A DNA stretch of 64,000 nt from CAZEFK01 sp964511405 (GTDB lineage Bacteria; Pseudomonadota; Alphaproteobacteria; Elsterales; Elsteraceae), in NCBI GenBank assembly GCA_964511405.1, contig CAZEFK010000001.1, positions 19,466-83,465 of the forward strand. The letters run 5' to 3'. A program made the position numbers and the translations under genes. Below are positions 26,070 to 33,566 of this stretch, in pieces. Below the pieces are notes generated by a model. The model did not search any database. It saw only the letters and a program-made list of their open reading frames with translations, and was not told the DNA's origin. Position 1 is the stretch's first letter. Every line of letters begins with the position of its first letter.

Positions 26070-27869
26070 ATGACCCTTCCCCTGGTCGCCTTGACCGACG
26101 CGACCGTCACCTTCGGCGGGCGCCCGGCGTTCGACGGCCTGAGCGTCGGGCTCGGCGCCGGCGAGCGGGTGTGCCTGGTCGGCCGCAACGGCTCGGGCAA
26201 GTCCACCCTGATGCGGGCGCTGGCCGGCGAGATCGAGCTGGACGGCGGCAGCCGATTCGTGCAGCCCGGCACCCGCATCGCCTATCTGCCGCAGGAGCCG
26301 CGGTTCGGCGGCATGGCCACGGTCGCCGACTATGTCGCCACCGGCCTGCCGGCCGACGCCGGTGCCGCCGGGCCGGGCCGGGTGGCTTCGGTGCTGGATG
26401 CGCTGCGCCTGGCCCCCGACGCCGAGCCGGGGACGCTGTCGGGCGGCGAGGCGCGCCGCGCCGATCTGGCCCGGCTGCTGGCCGCCGATGCCGACGTGCT
26501 GCTGCTGGACGAGCCCACCAACCACCTGGACATCGACACCATCCTGTGGCTGGAGCGGGAGCTGGGCGGCCAGCGCGGCGCGCTGCTGATGATCAGCCAC
26601 GACCGGGCGTTCCTCGGCGCGCTCAGCCGGCGCACCTGGTGGCTGGATCGCGGCCAGGCGCGCCGACGCGAGGCGGGCTATCCCGGGTTCGAGGACTGGG
26701 CCGAGCAGGTCCTGGCGGCCGAGGCCCAGGCGGTCCATCGCGACCAGCGCAAGCTGGTCGCGGAGACCAAGTGGCTGCGCGAGGGGCTGAGCGCCCGGCG
26801 CAAGCGCAACGAGGGCCGGGTTCGGGCGCTGCAGGCCCTGCGCCGCAGCCTGACCGAGCGCGACGGCCCGGTCGGGCGGGCCAAGCTGGCGGTGTCGGAG
26901 GCCGAGGGCGGCGGCAGCCTGGTCATCGAGGCAGAGCATGTCGACAAGGCCTTCGACCGGCCGGTCGTCCGCGATTTCTCGATCAAGATCAAGCGCGGCG
27001 CCCGCATCGGCGTGATCGGGCCGAACGGCGCCGGCAAGACCACACTGATCCGGCTCCTGACCGGCGAGCTGGCGCCGGACCGCGGCCGGATCAGGCTGGG
27101 CGTCGGGCTGGAGGCCGCCTATTTCGACCAGCGCCGCGCCGCCCTCGACCCCGAGCGCTCGGTCGCCTGGGCGCTCACCGACGGGTCCGGCGACCAGGTG
27201 ATGGTCGACGGCCGGCCCCGCCATGTCGTGAGCTATCTGAAGGACTTCCTGTTCACGGACGTCCAGGCGATGAGCCCGGTCAAGGCGCTGTCGGGCGGCG
27301 AACGGGCGCGGCTGCTGCTGGCCAAGCTGTTCGCTCGGCCGTCCAACCTGCTGATCCTGGACGAGCCGACCAACGACCTCGACATGGACACGCTCGACCT
27401 GCTGGAAGACGTGCTCGGCGACTACGGCGGCACCGTGCTCGCGGTCAGCCACGACCGCGATTTCCTGGACCGGATCGCGACGTCGGTGATCGCCCTGGAC
27501 GGCACCGGGCGCGCGGTCGAATACGCCGGCGGCTATACCGACTACTTGGCGCAGCGGCCGCCGCCGGTCGCAGCCCCCCCGCCGGCGCCCAAGCCGGCAC
27601 GGACGGCGGAGCCGCGGCCGGCCGCACGCCGCGACCGGCTGTCCTACAAGGACGAGCGCGAGCGCCAGCTGCTGCCCGACCGCATCGCCGGGCTGGAAGC
27701 CGAGATCGCCAAGCTCGAGGCCGACCTCGGCGATCCGGCCCTGTACCGCCGCGACGCCGGCCGCTTCGCCGCCGCCGCCGAGCGGGTCGCCGCCGCCCGC
27801 GCCGAGTTGGCGTCGGCCGAGGAGCGCTGGCTGGAGCTGGAGCTGCTGGCGGAGCAAGCGCGGGGGTAA
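26070..27869 (+). CDS. uup: ABC-F ATPase Uup-like
   Basis: 599-residue soluble protein with two ABC ATPase domains. Walker A motifs are GRNGSGKST near residue 40 and GPNGAGKTT near 318; signatures are LSGGEARR and LSGGERAR; Walker B blocks are LLLDEPTNHLD and LILDEPTNDLD. The C-terminal 80 residues form a basic coiled coil (SYKDERERQLLPDRIAGLEA), the mark of Uup and its nucleic-acid binding tail. ABC-F proteins act on ribosomes; Uup also affects transposon excision and replication-fork events. Its stop lies in a hairpin shared with the convergent HAD gene. Confidence 0.94.
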   Translation: MTLPLVALTDATVTFGGRPAFDGLSVGLGAGERVCLVGRNGSGKSTLMRALAGEIELDGGSRFVQPGTRIAYLPQEPRFGGMATVADYVATGLPADAGAAGPGRVASVLDALRLAPDAEPGTLSGGEARRADLARLLAADADVLLLDEPTNHLDIDTILWLERELGGQRGALLMISHDRAFLGALSRRTWWLDRGQARRREAGYPGFEDWAEQVLAAEAQAVHRDQRKLVAETKWLREGLSARRKRNEGRVRALQALRRSLTERDGPVGRAKLAVSEAEGGGSLVIEAEHVDKAFDRPVVRDFSIKIKRGARIGVIGPNGAGKTTLIRLLTGELAPDRGRIRLGVGLEAAYFDQRRAALDPERSVAWALTDGSGDQVMVDGRPRHVVSYLKDFLFTDVQAMSPVKALSGGERARLLLAKLFARPSNLLILDEPTNDLDMDTLDLLEDVLGDYGGTVLAVSHDRDFLDRIATSVIALDGTGRAVEYAGGYTDYLAQRPPPVAAPPPAPKPARTAEPRPAARRDRLSYKDERERQLLPDRIAGLEAEIAKLEADLGDPALYRRDAGRFAAAAERVAAARAELASAEERWLELELLAEQARG

Positions 27870-27878
27870 TCACCCCCG
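27861..27878. terminator. Bidirectional hairpin between uup and HAD gene
   Basis: CGGGGGT (27861-27867), loop AATC, ACCCCCG (27872-27878): a 7-bp GC-rich stem. The stop codon of uup (TAA, 27867-27869) and that of the convergent HAD gene (27872-27870 on the minus strand) lie in or next to the loop, so one hairpin can end both transcripts. There is no T-tract on either side. Confidence 0.55.
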
Positions 27879-28589
27879 CTCGGCCGCCACCGCGGCGGCC
27901 AGCTCGGCCATGCTGGTGAACCGGGCGTCGGTGCGCGGCATCGTCCCGGGATCGCGGGTGGCGCCAAAGCCCTGGTCGGCGTGGCGGCGGTGGATCCAGC
28001 ACGAGGCCAGGCCGGCCGCCTGGGCCGGCACATGATCGTGGAACAGGCTTTCCGCGACGTGCAGGATCTCGTCCTTGGCGATGCCGTAGCCGGCCAGCCG
28101 GTCCAGCATGTACTGGAAGTTCCGCGGGTCGGGCTTGTAGGAGCCGATGTCCTCGGCCGTGAAGACGGCGTCGAAGGTGACGCCCAGCCGGCGGTTGCTC
28201 TCGGCGAAACTGACATTGTCGACGTTCGACAGGATGACCAGCTTGAACTGCTGCTTCAGCGCCTGCAGCGCCGCGGCGCTGTCCGGGAACGCCGGCCAGT
28301 CCGCAATCGACCGGCCATAGGCCAGGCAGTCGGCCCAGGCCGCGGGCACGCCCCAATGCTCGGCCAGGCGCTTGGCCACGACCGCCAGCAGGTCGGAATA
28401 GGTCTTGGCGGGCGTCTGCGCCTGCTGCGCCGCCTCGTACCCCGCGTGCGCCTCCAGGACCTGGTTGCGCGTGAGCGCCGGCGCCACGCGCCGGGTCAGC
28501 GGCTCCAGCGCGGCGATCATGCCGCTCTCCCAGTCGATCAGGGTGCCGTAGCAGTCGAAGGTGAGGACCTTGAAGTCGGTCAGGCGCAT
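27870..28589 (-). CDS. Haloacid dehalogenase type II-like HAD hydrolase
   Basis: 239-residue HAD hydrolase resembling L-2-haloacid dehalogenases. The nucleophile is D12 in LTFDCYGTLIDW, motif II is LVILSNVDN and motif III/IV is SYKPDPRNF. The ATG at 28589 (MRLTDFK) is taken because it puts the HAD motif at the usual distance from the N-terminus; the longer frame from 28631 has no support. It could also be a phosphatase of related type. It faces the divergent AraC regulator 115 bp away, which may control it. Confidence 0.88.
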   Translation of the reverse strand: MRLTDFKVLTFDCYGTLIDWESGMIAALEPLTRRVAPALTRNQVLEAHAGYEAAQQAQTPAKTYSDLLAVVAKRLAEHWGVPAAWADCLAYGRSIADWPAFPDSAAALQALKQQFKLVILSNVDNVSFAESNRRLGVTFDAVFTAEDIGSYKPDPRNFQYMLDRLAGYGIAKDEILHVAESLFHDHVPAQAAGLASCWIHRRHADQGFGATRDPGTMPRTDARFTSMAELAAAVAAERG

Positions 28590-28704
28590 GGCAGTCGCAC
28601 TCTCCAGGATGATGCCGGCCATCCATGGCACGGCCGGGCCTGCCCCGTCTTGACCCGGCCTCCCGCGGCTTTGACCGAACCTCCGACTGGGATAGGCTCA
28701 CGCC

Positions 28705-29463
28705 ATGGCCGGCCACAGCGCATCCCTGTCCTTGCGGGTCTATGACCGCGCGGGGGCCCGCCACGCCCATGCCCATCACCAGGCTGTCCTGCCGGCGGTC
28801 GGCACGCTGTCGATGCAGGTCGGGGACCGCGCCGGCCTGGTGGACCGGACGCACGGCGTCCTGATCCCCGGCGATCGGCTTCATGCCTTCGCGGCAGCGG
28901 GCGAAAACCGCTTCGTTGTCCTGGACGTGCCGCGCGGCGCCGGGCTGCCGGACGGCGTCATCGCCGCCGCCGCCCGGGATCCGTTCTTCGCCATCGATGC
29001 GGCGCTGACCGGTCTCTTGGCCTACCTCCACGAAACCGTCGCCCAGGGTGTGCTGGCGGGCGCCGCCGCCCGGCACGCGACGGCGCTGCTGACCCAGGCG
29101 ATTTCCCGGCAGATGGCGGCCGGGCCGCAGCCCGCACCGGGCATTGCCGACGCCCTGGCGCTCGTCGAGGCCCGCTTTGCCGCCCCGATCGCCGTCGCGG
29201 ACATGGCCGCCGCCGCCGGCATGGGCCTCAGCCGCTTCCACGAGGCCTTCCGCCGCGCCACGGCGACCACGCCCGCTGATTACCTCACCGCCGTCCGGCT
29301 CGACCACGCCGCCCTTCTGCTGCGGACCACGCGGCTGCCGATCGCCGACGTGGCGCTGGCGGTCGGGTTCTCGGACCAGAGCGCGCTGACCCGGGCCATC
29401 CGGCGGCGCCTGGGCACGACGCCGGCGCGCCTGCGCCGGGATGCGGCGGTCAGCCCGCGCTGA
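28705..29463 (+). CDS. AraC family transcriptional regulator
   Basis: 252-residue regulator. Residues about 15-80 form a cupin-like sensing domain (HHQAVLPAVGTLSMQVGD) and the C-terminal 100 residues carry two helix-turn-helix units (IAVADMAAAAGMGLSRFHEAF and IADVALAVGFSDQSALTRAI). Divergent from the HAD gene, so that gene is the likeliest target. Ligand unknown. Confidence 0.9.
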   Translation: MAGHSASLSLRVYDRAGARHAHAHHQAVLPAVGTLSMQVGDRAGLVDRTHGVLIPGDRLHAFAAAGENRFVVLDVPRGAGLPDGVIAAAARDPFFAIDAALTGLLAYLHETVAQGVLAGAAARHATALLTQAISRQMAAGPQPAPGIADALALVEARFAAPIAVADMAAAAGMGLSRFHEAFRRATATTPADYLTAVRLDHAALLLRTTRLPIADVALAVGFSDQSALTRAIRRRLGTTPARLRRDAAVSPR

Positions 29464-29494
29464 GGGCGCGCCGCGCGGTCGCCATCGGGGCTGC

Positions 29495-30994
29495 TCAGTG
29501 GTTGCGGTCGCCGAGGAGGTCACCCACGCTTTCGCGCAACTGCTCGCTCCGGTACGGCTTGCTGATGATCGGCAGCCCGCGCGCCGCCGCGGCCGCCATG
29601 GCATCGCTGTAGCCGGTGGCCAGCAGCACCGGAATGGCCGGGAAGTGGTTGCGGATCTGCTCGGCCAGCTCGATGCCGCTCATCCCGTCCGGCATCATGA
29701 TGTCGGAGAAGACCAGGTCCACCGGCTCGCCCTTGCTGAGCAGATCCAGGGCCGCGCGGGCGCGGTGCGCCAGCCGCACCGTGAAGCCGCTCTCCTCCAG
29801 CAGGGCGACGGCCAGCTCGGCGACATCGGGATTGTCCTCGACCACCAGCACGGTGACGCTCGTTCGCCGGTCGCCGGTCGGGCTGCGCACCGCCTCCCCG
29901 GCGGTGCCATCCACCGGCAGATAGAGACGGACGGTCGTGCCGACCCCGACGGTGCTGTCGATGTCCACCGCACCGCCGCACTGCTGGGCGAAGCCGTAGA
30001 CCTGGCTCAGGCCCAAGCCGCTGCCGGCGCCGACGTCCTTGGTGGTGAAGAAGGGGTCGAACACCCGCGGGAGAATGTCGGGCGCGATGCCGACGCCCGT
30101 ATCGGCGAGCTCGATCACCAGATAGCGGCCAGACAACCCCAACCGGTCGTCCTGCACCGAGCGGCCGGAGGCCGAGAAGCGCAGCGTTCCACCGCTCGGC
30201 ATGGCGTCGCGCGCGTTGAAGCACACATTGAGCAGCGCCAGCTCGAGCTGTGTGGCGTCGACGCTGATCGCCGGCAGGTCGTCCGGAATGTCGAGCTCGA
30301 TGCGAATGTCGCCGCGCAAGGACTGCGACAGCAGCGACACCAGATCGCGCAGCCGCGGCGCCGCTTCGATCACCTTCGGGCTGAGTAGCTGCTGGCGCGA
30401 GAAGGCCAGCAGCTGCCGGGTCACGGTCGCGGCGGCCTCGCCAGCATGCTGGACGCGCGCCAGCTTGCCGGCGAGCCGCGCATCCAGCCCGGGCTGCTTC
30501 TGCGCCAGCTCGAGATTGCCCAGGATGACGGTCAGCAGATTGTTGAAATTGTGGGCAACGCCACCGGCCAGCTGGCCCACGGCCTGCAGCTTCTGGCTCT
30601 GGCGCAGCGCCGCCTCGGCGCGGCGGCGCTCGCTCATTTCCGTCATCAGCCGCTCGTTGGCCGCCTTGGCGGCCTGATTGGCCCGCTCCAGATTGGCGTT
30701 GGCGTCGACGAGCGCCACATTGGCCGTGCGGTAGCCGCGCAGGGTCATCTCGAACGGCGACAGGCATTCAGCCAGGAACTCCGCGGCGCGGGCCAGGTCC
30801 GGCTTGGCCTTGGCACCCATGGCGCCCAGCGTGTCGTGGTGCAGCATCGTGAGGTCGAGCATGCCGACCTCGGCCACGAGCGCCGCGCGGCCGATCTCAT
30901 AGGCCTCCAGCAGCACCGCCTCGCCATCCTGGGCGAGGGCGGCGGCCAGGGCGGCGCGATAGCGCGCCGCCAGCGTCTCGGGAACGCCGCTCAT
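29495..30994 (-). CDS. Hybrid histidine kinase with RsbU_N-like N-terminus, stressosome output
   Basis: 499-residue soluble protein. Residues 1-90 are helical and resemble the RsbT-binding N-terminal domain of RsbU phosphatases (YEIGRAALVAEVGMLDLTML, ECLSPFEMTLRGYRTAN). A coiled coil at about 95-135 leads to HisKA with phosphoacceptor H148 in GGVAHNFNN, then an HATPase domain (ISVDATQLELALLNVCFNAR, DTGVGI, GSGLGLSQVYG) and a receiver domain with D431 in LVFSDIMMPDG. The residue after H148 is Asn, not Asp/Glu. No DNA-binding domain. Its start overlaps rsbX by 4 bp. RsbT released from the stressosome probably binds the N-terminus and switches the kinase; this is inferred from domain logic and gene order. 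Confidence 0.9.
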   Translation of the reverse strand: MSGVPETLAARYRAALAAALAQDGEAVLLEAYEIGRAALVAEVGMLDLTMLHHDTLGAMGAKAKPDLARAAEFLAECLSPFEMTLRGYRTANVALVDANANLERANQAAKAANERLMTEMSERRRAEAALRQSQKLQAVGQLAGGVAHNFNNLLTVILGNLELAQKQPGLDARLAGKLARVQHAGEAAATVTRQLLAFSRQQLLSPKVIEAAPRLRDLVSLLSQSLRGDIRIELDIPDDLPAISVDATQLELALLNVCFNARDAMPSGGTLRFSASGRSVQDDRLGLSGRYLVIELADTGVGIAPDILPRVFDPFFTTKDVGAGSGLGLSQVYGFAQQCGGAVDIDSTVGVGTTVRLYLPVDGTAGEAVRSPTGDRRTSVTVLVVEDNPDVAELAVALLEESGFTVRLAHRARAALDLLSKGEPVDLVFSDIMMPDGMSGIELAEQIRNHFPAIPVLLATGYSDAMAAAAARGLPIISKPYRSEQLRESVGDLLGDRNH

Positions 30995-31620
30995 GACGGC
31001 GGCGGCCCCAGATAGCGCGCGACCAGCACCAGCGCGTCATCGGACTCGCGGCCGAAGCGCACCAGGATCTCCTCAGCGAGTTCGCCGACCGTGTGGTCAT
31101 CCGGCGCTTCGGACACAAATTCGCTGCGGATCCCGTCGGTGGCGAAGATCAGCGTGTCTCCCGGCCCGATCGCGATCGCCCGCGCGCGCAACGGCGGCAG
31201 CTGGTAGCCGAGCACGCCGGCGCGCGGCAGGACCCCCTCGCGCGCCGGGTCTGCGGCGCCATCGGCGCGGAACAGCACGCCCTCGACATTGCCGACGCCC
31301 ATCCAGGTCATGGTGGCGGTCGCAAGGTCGATGGCCGCCACGCTCAGCACCACGCCGCGCGTGCCGCGAAGATCCTCGTGGCAGCGATGCACCAGCGGGA
31401 TCAGCGCGGTTCCGGCACGCTCCCGGAGCACGGCCGCGGCGAGCGTCGCCGCGTCGGCGGCATCATCGCCATGGCCCAGCCCGTCGATCGCGGCCAGCAG
31501 GACGCCGCCCGCGAACTCGGCGACGACGTAGTGGTCGCCGGACCGGGTGTAGGCGACCAGCGGCCGGCACGCGACGCTCCACGCTACGGACGCGGCCGCG
31601 ATCGCCTCCGGGGCTGCCAT
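30991..31620 (-). CDS. rsbX: Stressosome feedback phosphatase RsbX
   Basis: 209-residue PP2C-type phosphatase. Metal-binding motifs are AAIDGLGHG (D46, G47) and LIFATDGI; the late acidic block is ESDDALVLVARYL. RsbX dephosphorylates RsbR and RsbS and resets the stressosome. It starts 1 nt after the rsbT stop and overlaps the kinase gene by 4 bp. Small size and lack of other domains separate it from RsbU. Confidence 0.9.
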   Translation of the reverse strand: MAAPEAIAAASVAWSVACRPLVAYTRSGDHYVVAEFAGGVLLAAIDGLGHGDDAADAATLAAAVLRERAGTALIPLVHRCHEDLRGTRGVVLSVAAIDLATATMTWMGVGNVEGVLFRADGAADPAREGVLPRAGVLGYQLPPLRARAIAIGPGDTLIFATDGIRSEFVSEAPDDHTVGELAEEILVRFGRESDDALVLVARYLGPPPS

Positions 31621-31621
31621 G

Positions 31622-32020
31622 TCACCGGACCCACTTTGTCATCGTCACCACGGTTCCCTTGCCCAGCTCCGACGCGATGTTGAATTCGTCCATCAGGCGC
31701 TTGGCTCCGGGCAGTCCAAGCCCGAGGCTCTTGCCGGTGGAGAAGCCGTCCTGCAACGCCAGGCCGATATCGGCGATCCCCGGCCCGTCGTCGCGCGCCA
31801 CCACCGCGAGGCCGCGCCGGCCGTTCCGCTCCACGATCTCGACGGTGATCTCGCCGCGCCCGGCATACACGACCATGTTGCGCACGATCTCGGAGATGGC
31901 CGTCGCGATCACGGTCAGGTCGCTGCCGGTGAAACCAGCGCGGATCGCAAGCTCGCGACCGGTCTGGCGCGCGGTGACGATATCCGCCTCGCGGTCAATC
32001 GGCACGTGGACCGCAGTCAC
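31622..32020 (-). CDS. rsbT: Stressosome switch kinase RsbT
   Basis: 132-residue serine kinase of the GHKL family. The N-box is SEIVRNMVVYA with N48, the G1 box is DDGPGI around 77-82 and the G2 box GLGLPG around 100-105. RsbT phosphorylates RsbS and RsbR, leaves the complex under stress and then binds an output protein. Its start overlaps the rsbS stop (ATGA). No SigB or anti-sigma gene is nearby; the downstream hybrid kinase is the likely target. Confidence 0.93.
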   Translation of the reverse strand: MTAVHVPIDREADIVTARQTGRELAIRAGFTGSDLTVIATAISEIVRNMVVYAGRGEITVEIVERNGRRGLAVVARDDGPGIADIGLALQDGFSTGKSLGLGLPGAKRLMDEFNIASELGKGTVVTMTKWVR

Positions 32021-32379
32021 CGACGGCGGCCCTGATGCGCGTCGATCAGGGCCAGACCCTCTTCCAGGTCCAGTGCGGTTGGGATTCCCTCCAGGGTCAG
32101 GCCCAGCTGCACCATGGCGAAGGCGACATCGGGCTGGATCCCGACGATCACGGTCAGGGCCCCGCGCAATCGCGTCGACTCGGCGATCCCGCGCAGCGTT
32201 CGGGTGGCGAAGGAGTCCATGACGTCGAGCACGCTGAGGTCGACCACCACGCCGCGGCTGCGCAGCTGCCCGACCTTCTGGGCCAGGTCGTCCTTGAGCA
32301 GCAGCAGGTCCCGGTCGGTCAGCGCCGCCTGGATCGATGCAATGAGGACATCGCCCTGCTTGAGGATCGGGACCGACAT
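32017..32379 (-). CDS. rsbS: Stressosome scaffold RsbS
   Basis: 120-residue single STAS-domain protein. The expected RsbT phosphorylation site is S56 in LDVMDSFATR, matching the B. subtilis RsbS site. RsbS and RsbR together build the icosahedral stressosome core that holds RsbT. A GAGGTG ribosome site precedes the ATG. It lies 9 nt after rsbR and overlaps rsbT. Confidence 0.94.
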   Translation of the reverse strand: MSVPILKQGDVLIASIQAALTDRDLLLLKDDLAQKVGQLRSRGVVVDLSVLDVMDSFATRTLRGIAESTRLRGALTVIVGIQPDVAFAMVQLGLTLEGIPTALDLEEGLALIDAHQGRRR

Positions 32380-32388
32380 CGGCGCACC

Positions 32389-33330
32389 TCAGATTCCGGG
32401 CTCGGCCAGCCGGACGACCTTGTAGCCGAGCATCCGTTCGGCCTCTTCGAGGCCGCCCTGCAGATCACCAACGGTGGCCAGCCTGCCAAGATCGACGCCC
32501 AGCGTCACCAGGGTCTGCGCGACTTCGGCCGACAGCCCCGTGATGATCACGCTGGCGCCCATCAGGCGCGCCGCCGCGGCGGTCTGGACCAGGTGGTTCG
32601 CCACCCGTGAATCGATGGCGACCACCCCCGTGATGTCGACCACGACCACCTTGGCCCGGTTGGCCCGGATCGCATGCAGCAGGCCGTCGGTCAGGCGCTT
32701 GGCTCGGTCGGAGTCGAGCAGCCCGATGATCGGCAGGATCAGCAGGCGCTCCCGGATCTGCAGGGTCGGGGTCGACAGCTCGCGGATCGCGGCCTGCTGC
32801 AGGAAGATCGTCCGCTCGCGCTCGGCCAGCATCACGTCAAGGATGATCGCGAGGTCCAGAAATGCCACCTTGTTGAGCGACTTGACCGCGGCCCAGGCGG
32901 TCGCCGAGTCGAGCCCCGTCTCGGTCATGACGATGTCGCCCAGCGACTGCAGCAACTGCAGGAACGCCCCCATGAAGCTGCGCCCGTCCAGCCCGGCGCG
33001 GCTGTAGAGAAGGCCGAGCTCGATCCGCTCCTCGATATAAGCGCGCCCATAGTCGCCCGAGACCATGGCGATCAGGTGCGCCCGCTTCATGCGGCGGGCG
33101 TCGTCGACCAGGCTGCGGCGGCGGAACAGGTCCGCGGCCGCGGTGGATGCGGCCAGGCGCTCGAAGAAGGCGCTCGCGATCGCATCGACCCGGGGCAGGA
33201 TGGCATCGCGAACAGTGGTGATCCGGGCGACGTCGTCGGCCTCAAGGCCAACCAGGGCGTGGCGCTCTGTCACGCTGAACTCGGCGACATCCCGGATGTG
33301 GGAATCCGCAGTCGATAGCGATCCTGCCAT
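32389..33330 (-). CDS. rsbR: Stressosome sensor RsbR with globin domain
   Basis: 313 residues. The N-terminal half (about 15-180) fits a globin-coupled sensor fold, with candidate proximal haem ligand H85 in MKRAHLIAMVSGDYGRAY and the downstream helix LGLLYSRAGLDGRSFMGAF. The C-terminal half is a STAS domain with S241 (VVAIDSRVANH) and T273 (EVAQTLVTLG) at the positions of the two RsbR phosphorylation sites of B. subtilis. An AGAGGAAG site precedes the ATG at 33330; the upstream extension to 33381 is not needed. Retention of the histidine suggests haem and gas sensing, unlike B. subtilis RsbR. First gene of the rsbRSTX-kinase operon. Confidence 0.92.
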   Translation of the reverse strand: MAGSLSTADSHIRDVAEFSVTERHALVGLEADDVARITTVRDAILPRVDAIASAFFERLAASTAAADLFRRRSLVDDARRMKRAHLIAMVSGDYGRAYIEERIELGLLYSRAGLDGRSFMGAFLQLLQSLGDIVMTETGLDSATAWAAVKSLNKVAFLDLAIILDVMLAERERTIFLQQAAIRELSTPTLQIRERLLILPIIGLLDSDRAKRLTDGLLHAIRANRAKVVVVDITGVVAIDSRVANHLVQTAAAARLMGASVIITGLSAEVAQTLVTLGVDLGRLATVGDLQGGLEEAERMLGYKVVRLAEPGI

Positions 33331-33566
33331 GTCTTCCTCTGATCTCGACCGGGTGCAATTCCACTCAAGACCGTCGCACAAGCGCCCGAGTCGTGCCAGC
33401 CCGATTTACCCGAGGGGCAATACAAGCCTGGACCCATCCACCCATGGCCGTACGTTGAGTGCGATATAGCAATCGGCTGAGGCTGGTCTGCTGTCGAACG
33501 TTGCCTGCGCCGCCCGCCATTCGCGGCTACACTGGCACCCTTCTTTCCAACTGCGGATGAGCGCCC
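33331..33566. promoter_or_regulatory. Divergent region between stressosome operon and antiporter gene
   Basis: About 236 bases hold the promoters of rsbR (leftward) and the antiporter (rightward). A mildly AT-rich stretch GTTGAGTGCGATATAGCAAT lies at about 33454-33473. I see no clear -10/-35 pair or strong palindrome. Confidence 0.3.

Noticed and set aside
26010..27857. 615-residue frame opposite uup
   Set aside because: Antisense of a gene with intact ABC motifs; no recognisable protein features.
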